Shown piece after piece: positions 1-8,369 of a DNA stretch of 64,000 bases (within the stretch, counting starts at the first letter, position 1; each line of letters begins with the position of its first letter). A program made the position numbers and the translations under genes. This stretch comes from Improbicoccus pseudotrichonymphae. GTDB taxonomy: Bacteria > Bacillota > Clostridia > Oscillospirales > Acutalibacteraceae. Where the stretch lies: positions 186,001 to 250,000 of the forward strand of contig AP027924.1 in the NCBI GenBank assembly GCA_036322855.1, written 5' to 3'. The notes beneath the pieces are model-generated. The model was not told where the DNA came from. It searched no databases and was given only the letters and a program-made list of their open reading frames with translations.

Positions 1-501
1 GGCAAATATTTCCCAACCATCACCTATATCATAATATAACATGTGTGTGAAATTTGTCGTAGCTCGACTAATTGTAATACTTGTTGTACTTCCAATATTA
101 CCATTTCCACCAGAAAATGAGCTTGCTCTTGGAATTGTTGTGAGTGTTTGAGAATAACTTTGTTCACTTGAACTAACAGTACTCATGCTAAACCATGAGC
201 TACAAGTTAGAGTTTTAGAACCGTCAGAATTGTGGGTAATATCCAAAGTTTTTGAAAATAAAATTATTCCATTTTCTGTTATTTTTTGATCTGAAGTTAT
301 GCTGGCGCTATAGGTAGTTCCATCTATTTTGCAATAAATAGTTCCTGTACCATAAGTTGTGTAACCCGTGTTTGTTCTTCTAAATCTTACATAAACATAA
401 ACATTAGAAGTGTTATTTGAGACATTTTGACTATTTTGTGTGATTGTTATTGTATATTTTATATATTGATTGGTAGTGGACATATCTGATGAGGTGGCCA
501 T
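1..501 (-). CDS. DUF859-like phage tail protein (3' end beyond window)
   Basis: This is the first 167 residues of a protein that runs off the left edge. The start ATG has a TGGAG site 10 bases upstream. The product is rich in Thr, Ser, Asn and Tyr and has no signal peptide. The phrase THNSDGSKTL and the beta-rich, repetitive look match the DUF859 family of streptococcal and other Firmicute siphovirus tail or host-range proteins. It lies downstream of the Tal gene, where tail-tip or receptor-binding accessories sit. The family match is from memory of the motif; the exact role is inferred. Confidence 0.7.
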   Translation of the reverse strand, partial: MATSSDMSTTNQYIKYTITITQNSQNVSNNTSNVYVYVRFRRTNTGYTTYGTGTIYCKIDGTTYSASITSDQKITENGIILFSKTLDITHNSDGSKTLTCSSWFSMSTVSSSEQSYSQTLTTIPRASSFSGGNGNIGSTTSITISRATTNFTHMLYYDIGDGWEIFA

Positions 502-596
502 ATTTTCAGCTCCAAAAGTAAGAAAAATAAGATATAAGTAATAAAAAATAAGAAAGTAATAAAAGATAAGATGATTAAGATAGGTAAGAAAAGGCA

Positions 597-627
597 AAAA
601 AATAAAGCGTCAATCTAGACGTTTATT
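597..627 (-). terminator. putative rho-independent terminator after the Tal gene
   Basis: Read on the minus strand, AAACGTC and GACGCTTT pair around a TAGATT loop with one bulge, followed by an A/T run with seven T. It lies between the Tal gene and the DUF859-like gene. The stem is short, so efficiency is uncertain. Confidence 0.45.
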
Positions 628-694
628 TTGTTTATTATTATTAAAATTATTGAAATTTTTGTTATTAGTCATTTTTGTTATCGATTAACATATT

Positions 695-2371
695 TTATAC
701 CAAAGCAACAACTCCTATTCCGGTGTTTGTTTCGGTATCGAGTTTAATAAATCTCAATCTATTAGAAAGCGTTATTTCATGCTCAATTACTGATTTTTCC
801 ATGTGGAATTCATCTTTACTTACCCAATAAAGTGGAGTCGTTCCATCTATATCGTAGCCACAAAAGCCAATGTTGGCATTCATTCTTATGGTTGTGCCAT
901 CGTCACAATAAATGTTGATGCCTTCTTTGTTTACTTCACAGATTAGAGTGTTTGAATCATTATAAAGTTCTATCTTGCCTGATTCATTTAAGTTTGAACC
1001 TAGTTTTAGAGTTCCTCCTTTTACTAAGTCTGCCGTAAGATGAAGAGTCTGAATCATTTGCATATCAAGTTGACCATCAATGGTCCAGGCACTGTTGAAA
1101 GTTCCGTTGATTCCATTTTGGCTAAAGCCTATGCCACCAGAGTTTATTCTCATTACATTAGTTGCTTCTTCTTTAGGTATTTTGTCTAAAATTAAGATTT
1201 GACTTCCATCATAAATTACATAAGAGTTACCAAGGACGCTGTTTATTTTATTGGTTGCCTCAATTAGTTCTTTTTCTAGCTTAGCAGTAGTTTCCCCGGC
1301 ACTTTTGTCTACTTCTTCTGTTATTTTGTTTTCAATATTAGTTATTAAGTTTTTAAGATTATTTTTAAAGTTTCCAAACTCAATTTTTGTTATTTTGTTG
1401 CTTATAACGTCGTATTCAAGGGCTATAACGCTGGTTTCTATATCAATTCTACATTTTGGATGTTTTACATAAATTATGTCTCCTACATCTGAGACGTCCT
1501 CTAGATATGCAGAGATTGAATAATTTACCTTTGGAACTGAATTGTTATTAAGATGGTTTAAACCTTTCGTTCTTAAATCTATTTCAAGAGCATTGTGATA
1601 TCCGTTAGTATCTGGATTTCCAAACTCATCCATAAAATCTTCTTGAGTGAGTTCATTTTGATCAAAAGTTATAACTTTTGTGTAGGGAATATCATAGGGA
1701 TTGGTTTCCCTTATGTTTTCATTATAAGAATAAAGCCATAATTCTGGAAGAAGGAGGCCATCTTTTCCGACTGGCATTAGTTTGGTGACAACATCATTCC
1801 AATGTTCTATGGATTTTATAGCTTTTATATTTTTACCGTAAGAAAGTACGACTCCTCTGTCTTGGCCGATTATGTCTCGAATCTCTATATGGAAGTTGTT
1901 TCTTACTAGGTGGCCACCCCATCTTTCTAAAATTGTATAAATTGCCTCATTTAAAGTTTTTCTGACACATCTATAATTTCTTACTACTTGTATATCAGAT
2001 ATTGTTGTGAATGGGCTAGTTATATCTGTTGCAGAATTTAGGTGATCTAGGGCATCATTACAGTTTTTATCAACAACGTTCGAATCCCTAATTATATAAT
2101 TATTTGAATCATAATAAATATGAAAAGCTCTTACGTTTATTTTTTTATTTTCTATCTCGGGATTAGTTAATCTAAATGCTTGATATCCCCATGGAGTTGT
2201 TGCTCTTACTATGTTTCCGGCTTGATAGTATTCGAGGTTTTCAATAATATCTTTTAGATCGAGATAATAATCACCGTTGTCTTCTTTTCTAACTATTGCC
2301 TTTAGAGGCTTTAGGATTTTTAGTCCATTATCTGCAAAAGTAGTTTCGTTTGATGGATAAATATTAAGCAT
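695..2371 (-). CDS. prophage tail endopeptidase-type protein (Tal)
   Basis: This 558-aa protein fits the Prophage_tail/Tal family that closes the tail tip of Gram-positive siphophages. The N-terminal part (about residues 1-350) has the hub-like beta-domain pattern. A coiled coil rich in Glu and Lys spans about residues 345-385. The C-terminal 170 residues carry the IRMNANIGFCGYDIDG-type beta repeats often seen in Tal tails. No catalytic peptidase motif could be identified by eye. A GGTGATT site precedes the ATG. The gene is separated from Dit by two cargo genes and a terminator, although Dit and Tal are usually adjacent. Confidence 0.85.
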   Translation of the reverse strand: MLNIYPSNETTFADNGLKILKPLKAIVRKEDNGDYYLDLKDIIENLEYYQAGNIVRATTPWGYQAFRLTNPEIENKKINVRAFHIYYDSNNYIIRDSNVVDKNCNDALDHLNSATDITSPFTTISDIQVVRNYRCVRKTLNEAIYTILERWGGHLVRNNFHIEIRDIIGQDRGVVLSYGKNIKAIKSIEHWNDVVTKLMPVGKDGLLLPELWLYSYNENIRETNPYDIPYTKVITFDQNELTQEDFMDEFGNPDTNGYHNALEIDLRTKGLNHLNNNSVPKVNYSISAYLEDVSDVGDIIYVKHPKCRIDIETSVIALEYDVISNKITKIEFGNFKNNLKNLITNIENKITEEVDKSAGETTAKLEKELIEATNKINSVLGNSYVIYDGSQILILDKIPKEEATNVMRINSGGIGFSQNGINGTFNSAWTIDGQLDMQMIQTLHLTADLVKGGTLKLGSNLNESGKIELYNDSNTLICEVNKEGINIYCDDGTTIRMNANIGFCGYDIDGTTPLYWVSKDEFHMEKSVIEHEITLSNRLRFIKLDTETNTGIGVVALV

Positions 2372-2390
2372 ATTTTTAAATCACCACAAT

Positions 2391-2414
2391 AAAAAAACGC
2401 TGCTAAGAGCGTTT
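2391..2414 (-). terminator. rho-independent terminator of the cargo genes
   Basis: On the minus strand AAACGCT pairs perfectly with AGCGTTT around a six-base loop and runs into TTTTATT. It lies between the stop of the GY-repeat cargo gene and the start of the Tal gene. Transcripts of the cargo would therefore stop here unless antiterminated. Confidence 0.75.
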
Positions 2415-2458
2415 AGAAATTTTATTTTTAAATTGCCGCTACTTGAATTATAGATAAC

Positions 2459-3031
2459 TTAGCCTCGCATTCTGTGGTACTGCGAAACAAAAAAACCGTC
2501 ATGATTTATACCACGAACATTAAAACCTCCGGGAGACCATTCAGTTCCGGTATCTCTATGAATTCCTTCTTCGTTAAATCCTTCTGCATTATAACCATCC
2601 GGATCATATTCAGTGCCAGTTAATCGATGGTTTCTTAATAAGTTAAATCCCTTTGAATTGTACCCTTCTATTTGATGTAAAAAACCTTCGCTTGTTACAA
2701 AAAAGCCAAATTCCGATGAAAAAAAGCCTGTCTTAGAATATCCATCTACATCATACCCCCGATCACTAAAACGTGTGCCCGTAATTTTATGTATACCATT
2801 ACGGTCAAATCCTTTTGAAGTATATCCAGATTCATTGTATCCATAAATATCATATCCTCTGGTATTATACTTCGTACCTGTTTTACTGTTAATATGGGTT
2901 GCTTTATCAAACACACCAGATATACCAGTGTTGATCAAACCTGACTTTCCAGATGCATTTGAAACAGAAGTATTCAGTACACATAACGATGAAAAAATAA
3001 ATCCAAAACAAATTTTACTAAAAGTTTTCAT
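2459..3031 (-). CDS. secreted GY-repeat protein, prophage cargo
   Basis: The 190-aa product starts with a clear signal peptide (MKTFSK, a hydrophobic stretch, then SNASG). The rest is made of short repeats of the type TGT-x-Y/F-x(3)-GY-D/N-x(2)-GY/F, with GYDIYGY, GYDVDGY and GYNAEGF as clear copies. About five such units alternate with phrases like GIHxxTGT. There is no enzymatic motif. Similar aromatic-Gly tandem repeats occur in secreted surface proteins of several bacteria, but I do not recognise a named family. It sits between Dit and Tal with its own terminator, which marks it as a moron (lysogenic-conversion type) gene. It may act outside the host bacterium; this is inferred from the signal peptide. 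Confidence 0.75.
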   Translation of the reverse strand: MKTFSKICFGFIFSSLCVLNTSVSNASGKSGLINTGISGVFDKATHINSKTGTKYNTRGYDIYGYNESGYTSKGFDRNGIHKITGTRFSDRGYDVDGYSKTGFFSSEFGFFVTSEGFLHQIEGYNSKGFNLLRNHRLTGTEYDPDGYNAEGFNEEGIHRDTGTEWSPGGFNVRGINHDGFFVSQYHRMRG

Positions 3032-3164
3032 TTTATAAAGCCCACTTTCATAATATAAATTTCAATAAATTATAACATCCCATATTTAAAATTGCAAATT
3101 CAATTTTGGCTTCTCAAATTCATAGCAAATTTGCTTGAATCATATATGTATTACAGCACATTAT

Positions 3165-3180
3165 CCCCACCATGGTGGGG
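3165..3180. repeat. perfect GC-rich 16-bp palindrome
   Basis: CCCCACCATGGTGGGG reads the same on both strands, in a stretch otherwise nearly pure A/T. No T-run follows on either side, so it is not a standard terminator. It lies between the two cargo genes, about 130 bases upstream of the GY-repeat gene, and could be an operator or an mRNA hairpin. Confidence 0.5.
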
Positions 3181-3236
3181 ACAATACACAACAATACCAT
3201 ATAAATTCATCAAATTAATTTACTATAAGTGGTAAT

Positions 3237-3824
3237 TTAGCATGTTACAGTTGAAGGTTCGCTAAATAAAAATATATATTCCTCTCTATCTATTATGCCA
3301 GATAACCATTTTATTGGTTCAGGAGGATTTTCACCAAATGACGAAAGTACGCTATATATATGATCCCCAATACTATCCTTTGAAACGGCACATATAACAA
3401 TTTCTTGTTTGCCATCATAATATCCTATTATCATTTCAACACGTTCAAGATAGGTTTTCTTCTGATCACCATCAAACGGTATTACAAGATGTGTTCCTGC
3501 TGTTTGTGGTATCGTAAGACCTATACAAGAATCTAATCCAACATATGTTATAGGTTTATTAGTTACTGCATATTCCATATTAATACCTTGATCTGTCCCT
3601 TGTACTCCTTTGTCCATCAATATAGGGCCATATTCCGCTTTAAAAATCTTCACATAATAATTCAGTACTTTTTCTGCTTCCTCTGGAGTTATTTTCCTTC
3701 CATCAACTTCCCCAGATCCTGATTTAGTTAAAACCTCTATTGATGCTTTATAAAGCTTGTAGAATAAAGGTTTGTCTTGTGGAGCATTTTCTTCTAAATT
3801 ATTTAAAAGTTCATCTACTGTCAT
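3237..3824 (-). CDS. unknown cargo protein with a CheD/BLF1-like Cys-His pattern
   Basis: This is a 195-aa soluble protein without signal peptide, preceded by a good AGGAGA site. I do not recognise a family. The N-terminal 70 residues are helical and charged. The segment TYVGLDSCIG followed 12 residues after the Cys by GTHLVIP resembles the active site of the CNF1/CheD/BLF1 deamidase superfamily, which uses a T-x(n)-GxxSC segment and a downstream His. Here the upstream Thr is seven residues before the Cys rather than six. This is a motif resemblance only. The gene is the first of two cargo genes inserted between Dit and Tal. It could equally be an unrelated phage protein. Confidence 0.6.
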   Translation of the reverse strand: MTVDELLNNLEENAPQDKPLFYKLYKASIEVLTKSGSGEVDGRKITPEEAEKVLNYYVKIFKAEYGPILMDKGVQGTDQGINMEYAVTNKPITYVGLDSCIGLTIPQTAGTHLVIPFDGDQKKTYLERVEMIIGYYDGKQEIVICAVSKDSIGDHIYSVLSSFGENPPEPIKWLSGIIDREEYIFLFSEPSTVTC

Positions 3825-3912
3825 AAAATTTTTCTCCTGAATTTAAATTAAAACCCTAATGAACATTGTAACTAATTTATTTATTTTAGCAAATATATAT
3901 AATTTATAATAA

Positions 3913-4611
3913 TCAAATCCATCTACTTTTAGGTTCAACAACAATTCTTGTTAAATTTCCAGTCCAAGTAATTATATTTTCACCGGGATTTAAAGTAGGA
4001 AAGACTCCAGTCATACTGCGGTTTTTAAGATTACTCGGTGAATCTTTATAAGCATCCTCTGAGTTTGAATCAATTGTTATGTATTCTTCGTCAATTGTTA
4101 CCTGAAATTGAGAGAAACCATTGATGCCTATTTCTACTAAATCACTGCCGTAAAGCGTAATTACTGGCTTTGATGTCTCTAATCCTTGATTTGTTACACT
4201 AATACTTGTTTGATTCGTTACTTCAATGTCAACATTTGGTTCATCTTTTAGATATTTAAACGGTTGGACATGAAATTTAATGTCTGTAATCATGAAATTA
4301 ACTAATCTTTTGAGATCTATTTGATCTATTATTTCTGCCATATAAACTTTATCAGGTTCATTTGAGAAAGTTATTTCTCCTTTGCCTGAAAAATACTTAA
4401 TTATTTGATTTATATCAAAATCATCAAAGAGACCAACTTTTATAGTTTTGTCGTAGGAAGAATACCCGACTTTGTCAATAAAGTCTCCATCTTTTCCATC
4501 TATTTCTGTAACTTCCGTTCTTATTTTTGGTTTTGTTATTGGTGGAAGTTCACAAATTAGTAATCCATCTATTGTTTCTGAATTGATTCCGTTCCAAATA
4601 ATATAATTCAA
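3913..4611 (-). CDS. distal tail protein (Dit)
   Basis: The 232-aa product fits the Siphovirus_tail/Dit family that forms the hexameric hub below the tail tube. The N-terminal half has the expected pattern IIWNGINSETIDGLLICELPP followed by EIDGKDGDFIDKVGYSSYD. The C-terminal half is a galectin-like beta region ending in ENIITWTG. The start overlaps the end of the tape-measure gene by four bases, the usual tape measure-Dit coupling. Only the placement of cargo genes downstream is odd. Confidence 0.85.
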   Translation of the reverse strand: MNYIIWNGINSETIDGLLICELPPITKPKIRTEVTEIDGKDGDFIDKVGYSSYDKTIKVGLFDDFDINQIIKYFSGKGEITFSNEPDKVYMAEIIDQIDLKRLVNFMITDIKFHVQPFKYLKDEPNVDIEVTNQTSISVTNQGLETSKPVITLYGSDLVEIGINGFSQFQVTIDEEYITIDSNSEDAYKDSPSNLKNRSMTGVFPTLNPGENIITWTGNLTRIVVEPKSRWI

Positions 4612-6989
4612 GAATATATCACCCTTTCTATTTTTGAAATTGCCAACTCTCCGAATTTGTCGCCATCAATCATGAAGGCCATGCCGGATAGGGCTTCTTT
4701 AAAGGTGGAAATTAAAGAATTAGTGTTGCTTGTTGCTAGATTATTTATTGGATTTGTATTTATTGATGACGTATTTATTAATCCGTTTAAACTACTTAAA
4801 CCATTTAAATTATTTAGATTGTTTAGATTATTTAAGTTAGAGTTTATATTAGCATCAAAACTTGTTGGTATTGCACTTTGCATATCTTTTGAAATTGTTT
4901 TCATTTCGTTTTCGAAGCCTTCGCCTAGTCCTAAAGCTAAGTTTTTTCCGATTTGATCTCTAAAAAGTTTTGATGGTGAATGGATTCCAAAAAAACTTTT
5001 GATTGAGCTCATGACACCATTTGCAAAGCTTTTAATTTTATCAGTTAGCCACTTTATTGAGCTGCTGATTCCGTTCCAAAGACCATTTATTAAGTTTTTG
5101 CCTATGTTCGTGAGTTCATTTGGAAGATTTTTGATTCCGTTAATAACTGTGTTTGTTAGATTTTGTGCTGCTTCTCTGCCTTTTGTTATAAGCTGAGTGC
5201 CCCAGTTTATGACTTGGTTTATGGCTCCTACTATTGCGCTATAGATGTTTTGAGGTAGTTTTGAGAAAATGTTGATTGTTGAATCGATAGCTTCTTTTGA
5301 CTTTATTGACATGTTTGAGCCTAAATTTTTGAACCAATTTGAGATATTGTTGAAGGTTGTAGATAAATAATTATTTATATTTGACCACAAATTATTTAAG
5401 AAACTTGAGATTTGAGGCCAGAAGTTAGATAGAGTTTTGATGAGGGCTGCTGGCCAAGCTAATATCCAAGTTAAAATATTTTGCCAATTATTGTTTAAAA
5501 AGCTTTTTATATTTATCCAAAGATTTGAAATAAAGTTTGAAAGCCCACTCCAAATATTTGAAAATAATGTTGATATTTGAGGCCAAAACAGAGCTAAAGC
5601 TCCGATGATTGCTGCTCCAAGTGCTATTGGCCAAGTTATAACTAAGGAGCTTAGAAGGGCAAGTCCGCTACTGACAATTGGAGCTAATGTTGTGAATGCA
5701 GTCATTAAAGTTGGGCCAAAAGCTATTACTGCTCCGGCGATTAAGAGTAATCCTCCGGCAATTTGTGGTAAAAAGTTTACTATTGCTCCCATTAGGCCAT
5801 CGAATATTGATTTTATGATTATGCCGCCAAGTCTTAGGAATTCTGGCATTTTTTCTGCGATTTTGAGTGTTAATCTAGTGATTGCTTGCGAAAACTCTTC
5901 CATTTGGGCATCTATATCTTCTTCGCCGTTCATGATTGCAACTATTAAATTGTTGAATGCACTTCCTACTTCGTTTGCGGATTCCATAATTTCTGTCATG
6001 GCTGGAGCAAAGAGTGCTCCAATTAAGTTAGCAGTTGCTTTTAAAGTTCCTTGCCAGATTTGCATTTGGTCATCAAGGTTTCCTAATGAGTTTAAGGTGT
6101 CTTCTGAGAGAATTGATCCCATTTCATAGGCTTTATTTTTTAATTCTTCTAAATCTTGGGCGCTCATTTTGATTAGAGGATTTAATTCTTGTGCAGATTT
6201 ACCTAAAAGTTGCATAGCTAGAGCATCACGTTCTGTTTCGTTTTCCATGTTTCTGAGGGCGTCTATTGTTTCCCAGTAGACTGTTTCGCTGTTTCTTAAT
6301 TGCCCATTTGCATCTTTTACATTTATTCCGAGCTTGGAATAGGCTTCGCTTGCGGTTTTTGATCCGTCTGCGGCGCTTGACATAGATTTTATGTTTTTAG
6401 TCATTGAGCTTGTGATTGTGTTTAAGTCTACATCTAAGAGTTCTGCTACTGCACTTAACTCTTGAAGAGTTTTAGTTGAAACGCCTGTTTTAGTTGACAT
6501 TTCCAGCATAGAATCGCCGTATTTTGCAGCATTTGTTATAGAATCTTTCACATAGTTGAAGGCATCTTTGAAAGCATTGCCAAGCATTTTTAGGCCTTCG
6601 ATTATTGCGTGAGAGATTAAATTTGCTTTGATGATATCTCCAAGAGTTAGAGCTTTCTGTCCGGCATTTTCAGCACTTTCACCAAATTCATTTAGATTTT
6701 CTTTGCTTTCATCTGTAGCCTTTGTGCCTTCTTCCATGGCTTTCTTGTTATTACCTAGTTCTTTTTCCATGGAGATTAATTGGGCTTCTGCCTTATTTAG
6801 CTGTACCTGCCAACCCTGAGTCTTTTTGTCATTTTCACCATATTTCTCAGATGAGTTTTCAAGAGCACCTTTAAGTGTGTTTATTTTATCTTTCTGTTTA
6901 TCAATTTGTTCTGAAAGAACCTTATTTCTAGAAGCAAGACCTTCGGCACTTTTGTCATTTTTACCAAATTCAGCAGTTACTTTGCTCAT
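4608..6989 (-). CDS. tail tape measure protein
   Basis: At least 793 aa are encoded. An N-terminal coiled coil covers about residues 5-100. A phage-type TP901 tape-measure domain follows around residues 120-340, with phrases such as ALAMQLLGKSAQELNPLI. The hydrophobic central segment spans about residues 375-470, and the Trp/Asn-rich repeats NLWSNI and NNWQNIL follow. A C-terminal LFGIHSPSKLFRDQIGKNLA region is typical of such proteins. The reading frame continues 36 codons upstream of this ATG with a family-typical segment (IKLEGEREYRQAISQING). The real start is probably near 7097, where the codon after a GAGGTG site is ATC rather than ATG. The protein sets tail length. Confidence 0.9.
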   Translation of the reverse strand: MSKVTAEFGKNDKSAEGLASRNKVLSEQIDKQKDKINTLKGALENSSEKYGENDKKTQGWQVQLNKAEAQLISMEKELGNNKKAMEEGTKATDESKENLNEFGESAENAGQKALTLGDIIKANLISHAIIEGLKMLGNAFKDAFNYVKDSITNAAKYGDSMLEMSTKTGVSTKTLQELSAVAELLDVDLNTITSSMTKNIKSMSSAADGSKTASEAYSKLGINVKDANGQLRNSETVYWETIDALRNMENETERDALAMQLLGKSAQELNPLIKMSAQDLEELKNKAYEMGSILSEDTLNSLGNLDDQMQIWQGTLKATANLIGALFAPAMTEIMESANEVGSAFNNLIVAIMNGEEDIDAQMEEFSQAITRLTLKIAEKMPEFLRLGGIIIKSIFDGLMGAIVNFLPQIAGGLLLIAGAVIAFGPTLMTAFTTLAPIVSSGLALLSSLVITWPIALGAAIIGALALFWPQISTLFSNIWSGLSNFISNLWINIKSFLNNNWQNILTWILAWPAALIKTLSNFWPQISSFLNNLWSNINNYLSTTFNNISNWFKNLGSNMSIKSKEAIDSTINIFSKLPQNIYSAIVGAINQVINWGTQLITKGREAAQNLTNTVINGIKNLPNELTNIGKNLINGLWNGISSSIKWLTDKIKSFANGVMSSIKSFFGIHSPSKLFRDQIGKNLALGLGEGFENEMKTISKDMQSAIPTSFDANINSNLNNLNNLNNLNGLSSLNGLINTSSINTNPINNLATSNTNSLISTFKEALSGMAFMIDGDKFGELAISKIERVIYS

Positions 6990-7115
6990 TTCAGAGCCAA
7001 GTACTCTTAAATCTCCATTAATTTGTGAGATAGCTTGTCTGTATTCTCTTTCGCCTTCAAGCTTTATAGTTCCACCGAATGTTGTGGTGTTTCCGATTTT
7101 TAATCACCTCTTTTA

Positions 7116-7684
7116 CTAAAACGGTAGCCAACCATTTGGATTTTCTTCTTTCCAGGTTTCTTTAAAAAGATACTGTTTTGTCTTGAAATTATAATACACT
7201 TGAAATTGTTGAAATAAAAGATTCCACTTTTTTATAGTAAAATGTCCTATTTCTTTTTCAGTAAATCCTAAAAGTTTAACACCAACAAATAAAAGCCACC
7301 CAAAATCTATTCTTGATTCTGAGTGGTTTTCTCGTTTTTTAAGTCTTGCTCACTTTTGCTATTTTCACTTGTTTTAGTTGAATTTACAATAAGATTTTTG
7401 ATTGTTTCTGCTGATTTTTGAGTTCCAACTTCTGTGAGAATTCTTCCTACCTCTTTCATGTTTGGTGGTTTTGTATCTTTATTTTCAATCTCTATTCCTT
7501 CTTTGATTGCTTCCAAAATAAAGAATTTCAAAGCCTTTATGTTGGGTTCTTTTTCATCCTGAAGAAGTTTTGACCAATTATTTAGAGTTCCATACTCATT
7601 TTGTATAGATTCCATCACGTTTAATGTAAAAGCCATGGGATATTTTTCTGTTTTTGTCTCTAAATATGTGAGATTATCTAGCAT
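7116..7684 (-). CDS. tail assembly chaperone GT fusion made by -1 frameshift
   Basis: The upstream chaperone frame contains A AAA AAC. After a -1 slip the ribosome enters a frame without stops that runs to TAG at 7116, just before the tape-measure gene. The added part begins RENHSESRIDFGWLL, is rich in aromatic residues and ends GWLPF, as expected for the T domain that binds the tape measure. Lambda-like G/GT frameshifting at this position is conserved in siphophages, so this reading is established for the family. The exact slip position is inferred from the heptamer. Confidence 0.8.
7307..7684 (-). CDS. tail assembly chaperone (G-type)
   Basis: The 125-aa product has the size, acidic helical character and position (between tail tube and tape measure) of a gpG-type tail assembly chaperone. 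The GAGGAATAAA site precedes the ATG. Its last 30 residues are Lys, Glu, Ser and Asn rich and hold the slippery site for the longer fusion form. It coats the tape-measure protein during tail assembly and is absent from the virion in known cases. Confidence 0.8.
   Translation of the reverse strand: MLDNLTYLETKTEKYPMAFTLNVMESIQNEYGTLNNWSKLLQDEKEPNIKALKFFILEAIKEGIEIENKDTKPPNMKEVGRILTEVGTQKSAETIKNLIVNSTKTSENSKSEQDLKNEKTTQNQE
7334..7340 (-). promoter_or_regulatory. -1 programmed frameshift heptamer A AAA AAC
   Basis: In the zero frame the codons are TTA AAA AAC, giving the canonical X XXY YYZ heptamer A AAA AAC. The -1 frame is open from here to the stop before the tape-measure gene. Confidence 0.8.
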
Positions 7685-7720
7685 TTTATTCCTCGTTTCT
7701 ATTTTTTTTTTTAAAATTTT

Positions 7721-7756
7721 TAATTTTTATTTTATTTTATTTTATTTTATTTTTTA
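7721..7756. repeat. ATTTT pentanucleotide tandem repeat
   Basis: About six copies of a TTTTA/ATTTT unit lie between the tail-tube gene and the chaperone gene, at the tube gene's 3' end. They could slip in copy number and change mRNA spacing, but no effect is shown. Confidence 0.6.
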
Positions 7757-8320
7757 ATCATTAATTGGTGGTGTAACTTGCACAAAAAATGCAGTTAATG
7801 CAGTTATTGCCTCAGCTTCGGTTGTTTTGTCTACATGTTGTTCCCAGATTCCTGAGTTATTGGCAATGGTTGTGCCTTCAATACTTGGGGTTCCATAAGT
7901 TATGGAGTCTCCCTTGGTGTTGGCGTCTGGAATAAAAGGCTTAAACTTAATTTTTGGAAAGAATTGTGCTCTATAAGTTTTTACATTATTTTTAACTTTA
8001 CTGACAATGTAGCCAAAACCTATGTAAGGACTGTTATCGTTTATGCTAGAACTCACAATTCCTGAGGTGGTATCCATTGTTTTGCCAAGAATTTCTGAAA
8101 AGACAGTGTCATTGTCGTCGTCAAGCGTAAGAGTTACGTTTGCACTTTGAAAAGAAGTTTCAAACTCTGCAAGCGTATCGTCTGCATAGAGAGATCCTTC
8201 ACTTGTGTTTATTGAAATGCTTGCCGATATTGCTTTGCCCATTGTTTTTACTATACCATAAGTTGTTTCGTCTTCGCTGAGAATTGCATATTTTAATAGT
8301 TTCATGCCTATGTTGGCCAT
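7754..8320 (-). CDS. major tail tube protein
   Basis: The 188-aa protein matches the phi13-type major tail protein family in length and pattern. The N-terminus MANIGMKLLKYAILSEDE is followed by a region rich in Ser, Thr and Asp and a KNNVKTYRAQFFPKIKF segment, as in tail-tube subunits. A GAGGTAATC site precedes the ATG. It lies between the tail terminator and chaperone genes, the expected position. It polymerises into the tail tube. Confidence 0.85.
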   Translation of the reverse strand: MANIGMKLLKYAILSEDETTYGIVKTMGKAISASISINTSEGSLYADDTLAEFETSFQSANVTLTLDDDNDTVFSEILGKTMDTTSGIVSSSINDNSPYIGFGYIVSKVKNNVKTYRAQFFPKIKFKPFIPDANTKGDSITYGTPSIEGTTIANNSGIWEQHVDKTTEAEAITALTAFFVQVTPPIND

Positions 8321-8369
8321 TTTGATTACCTCTTTTTTTGTTAAATTTTTATATTTTTTGTTATTTTGA

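Noticed and set aside
5605..6129. 174-aa plus-strand reading frame
   Set aside because: It is the antisense shadow of the tape-measure gene, as are the other plus-strand frames in 4.6-7.1 kb.
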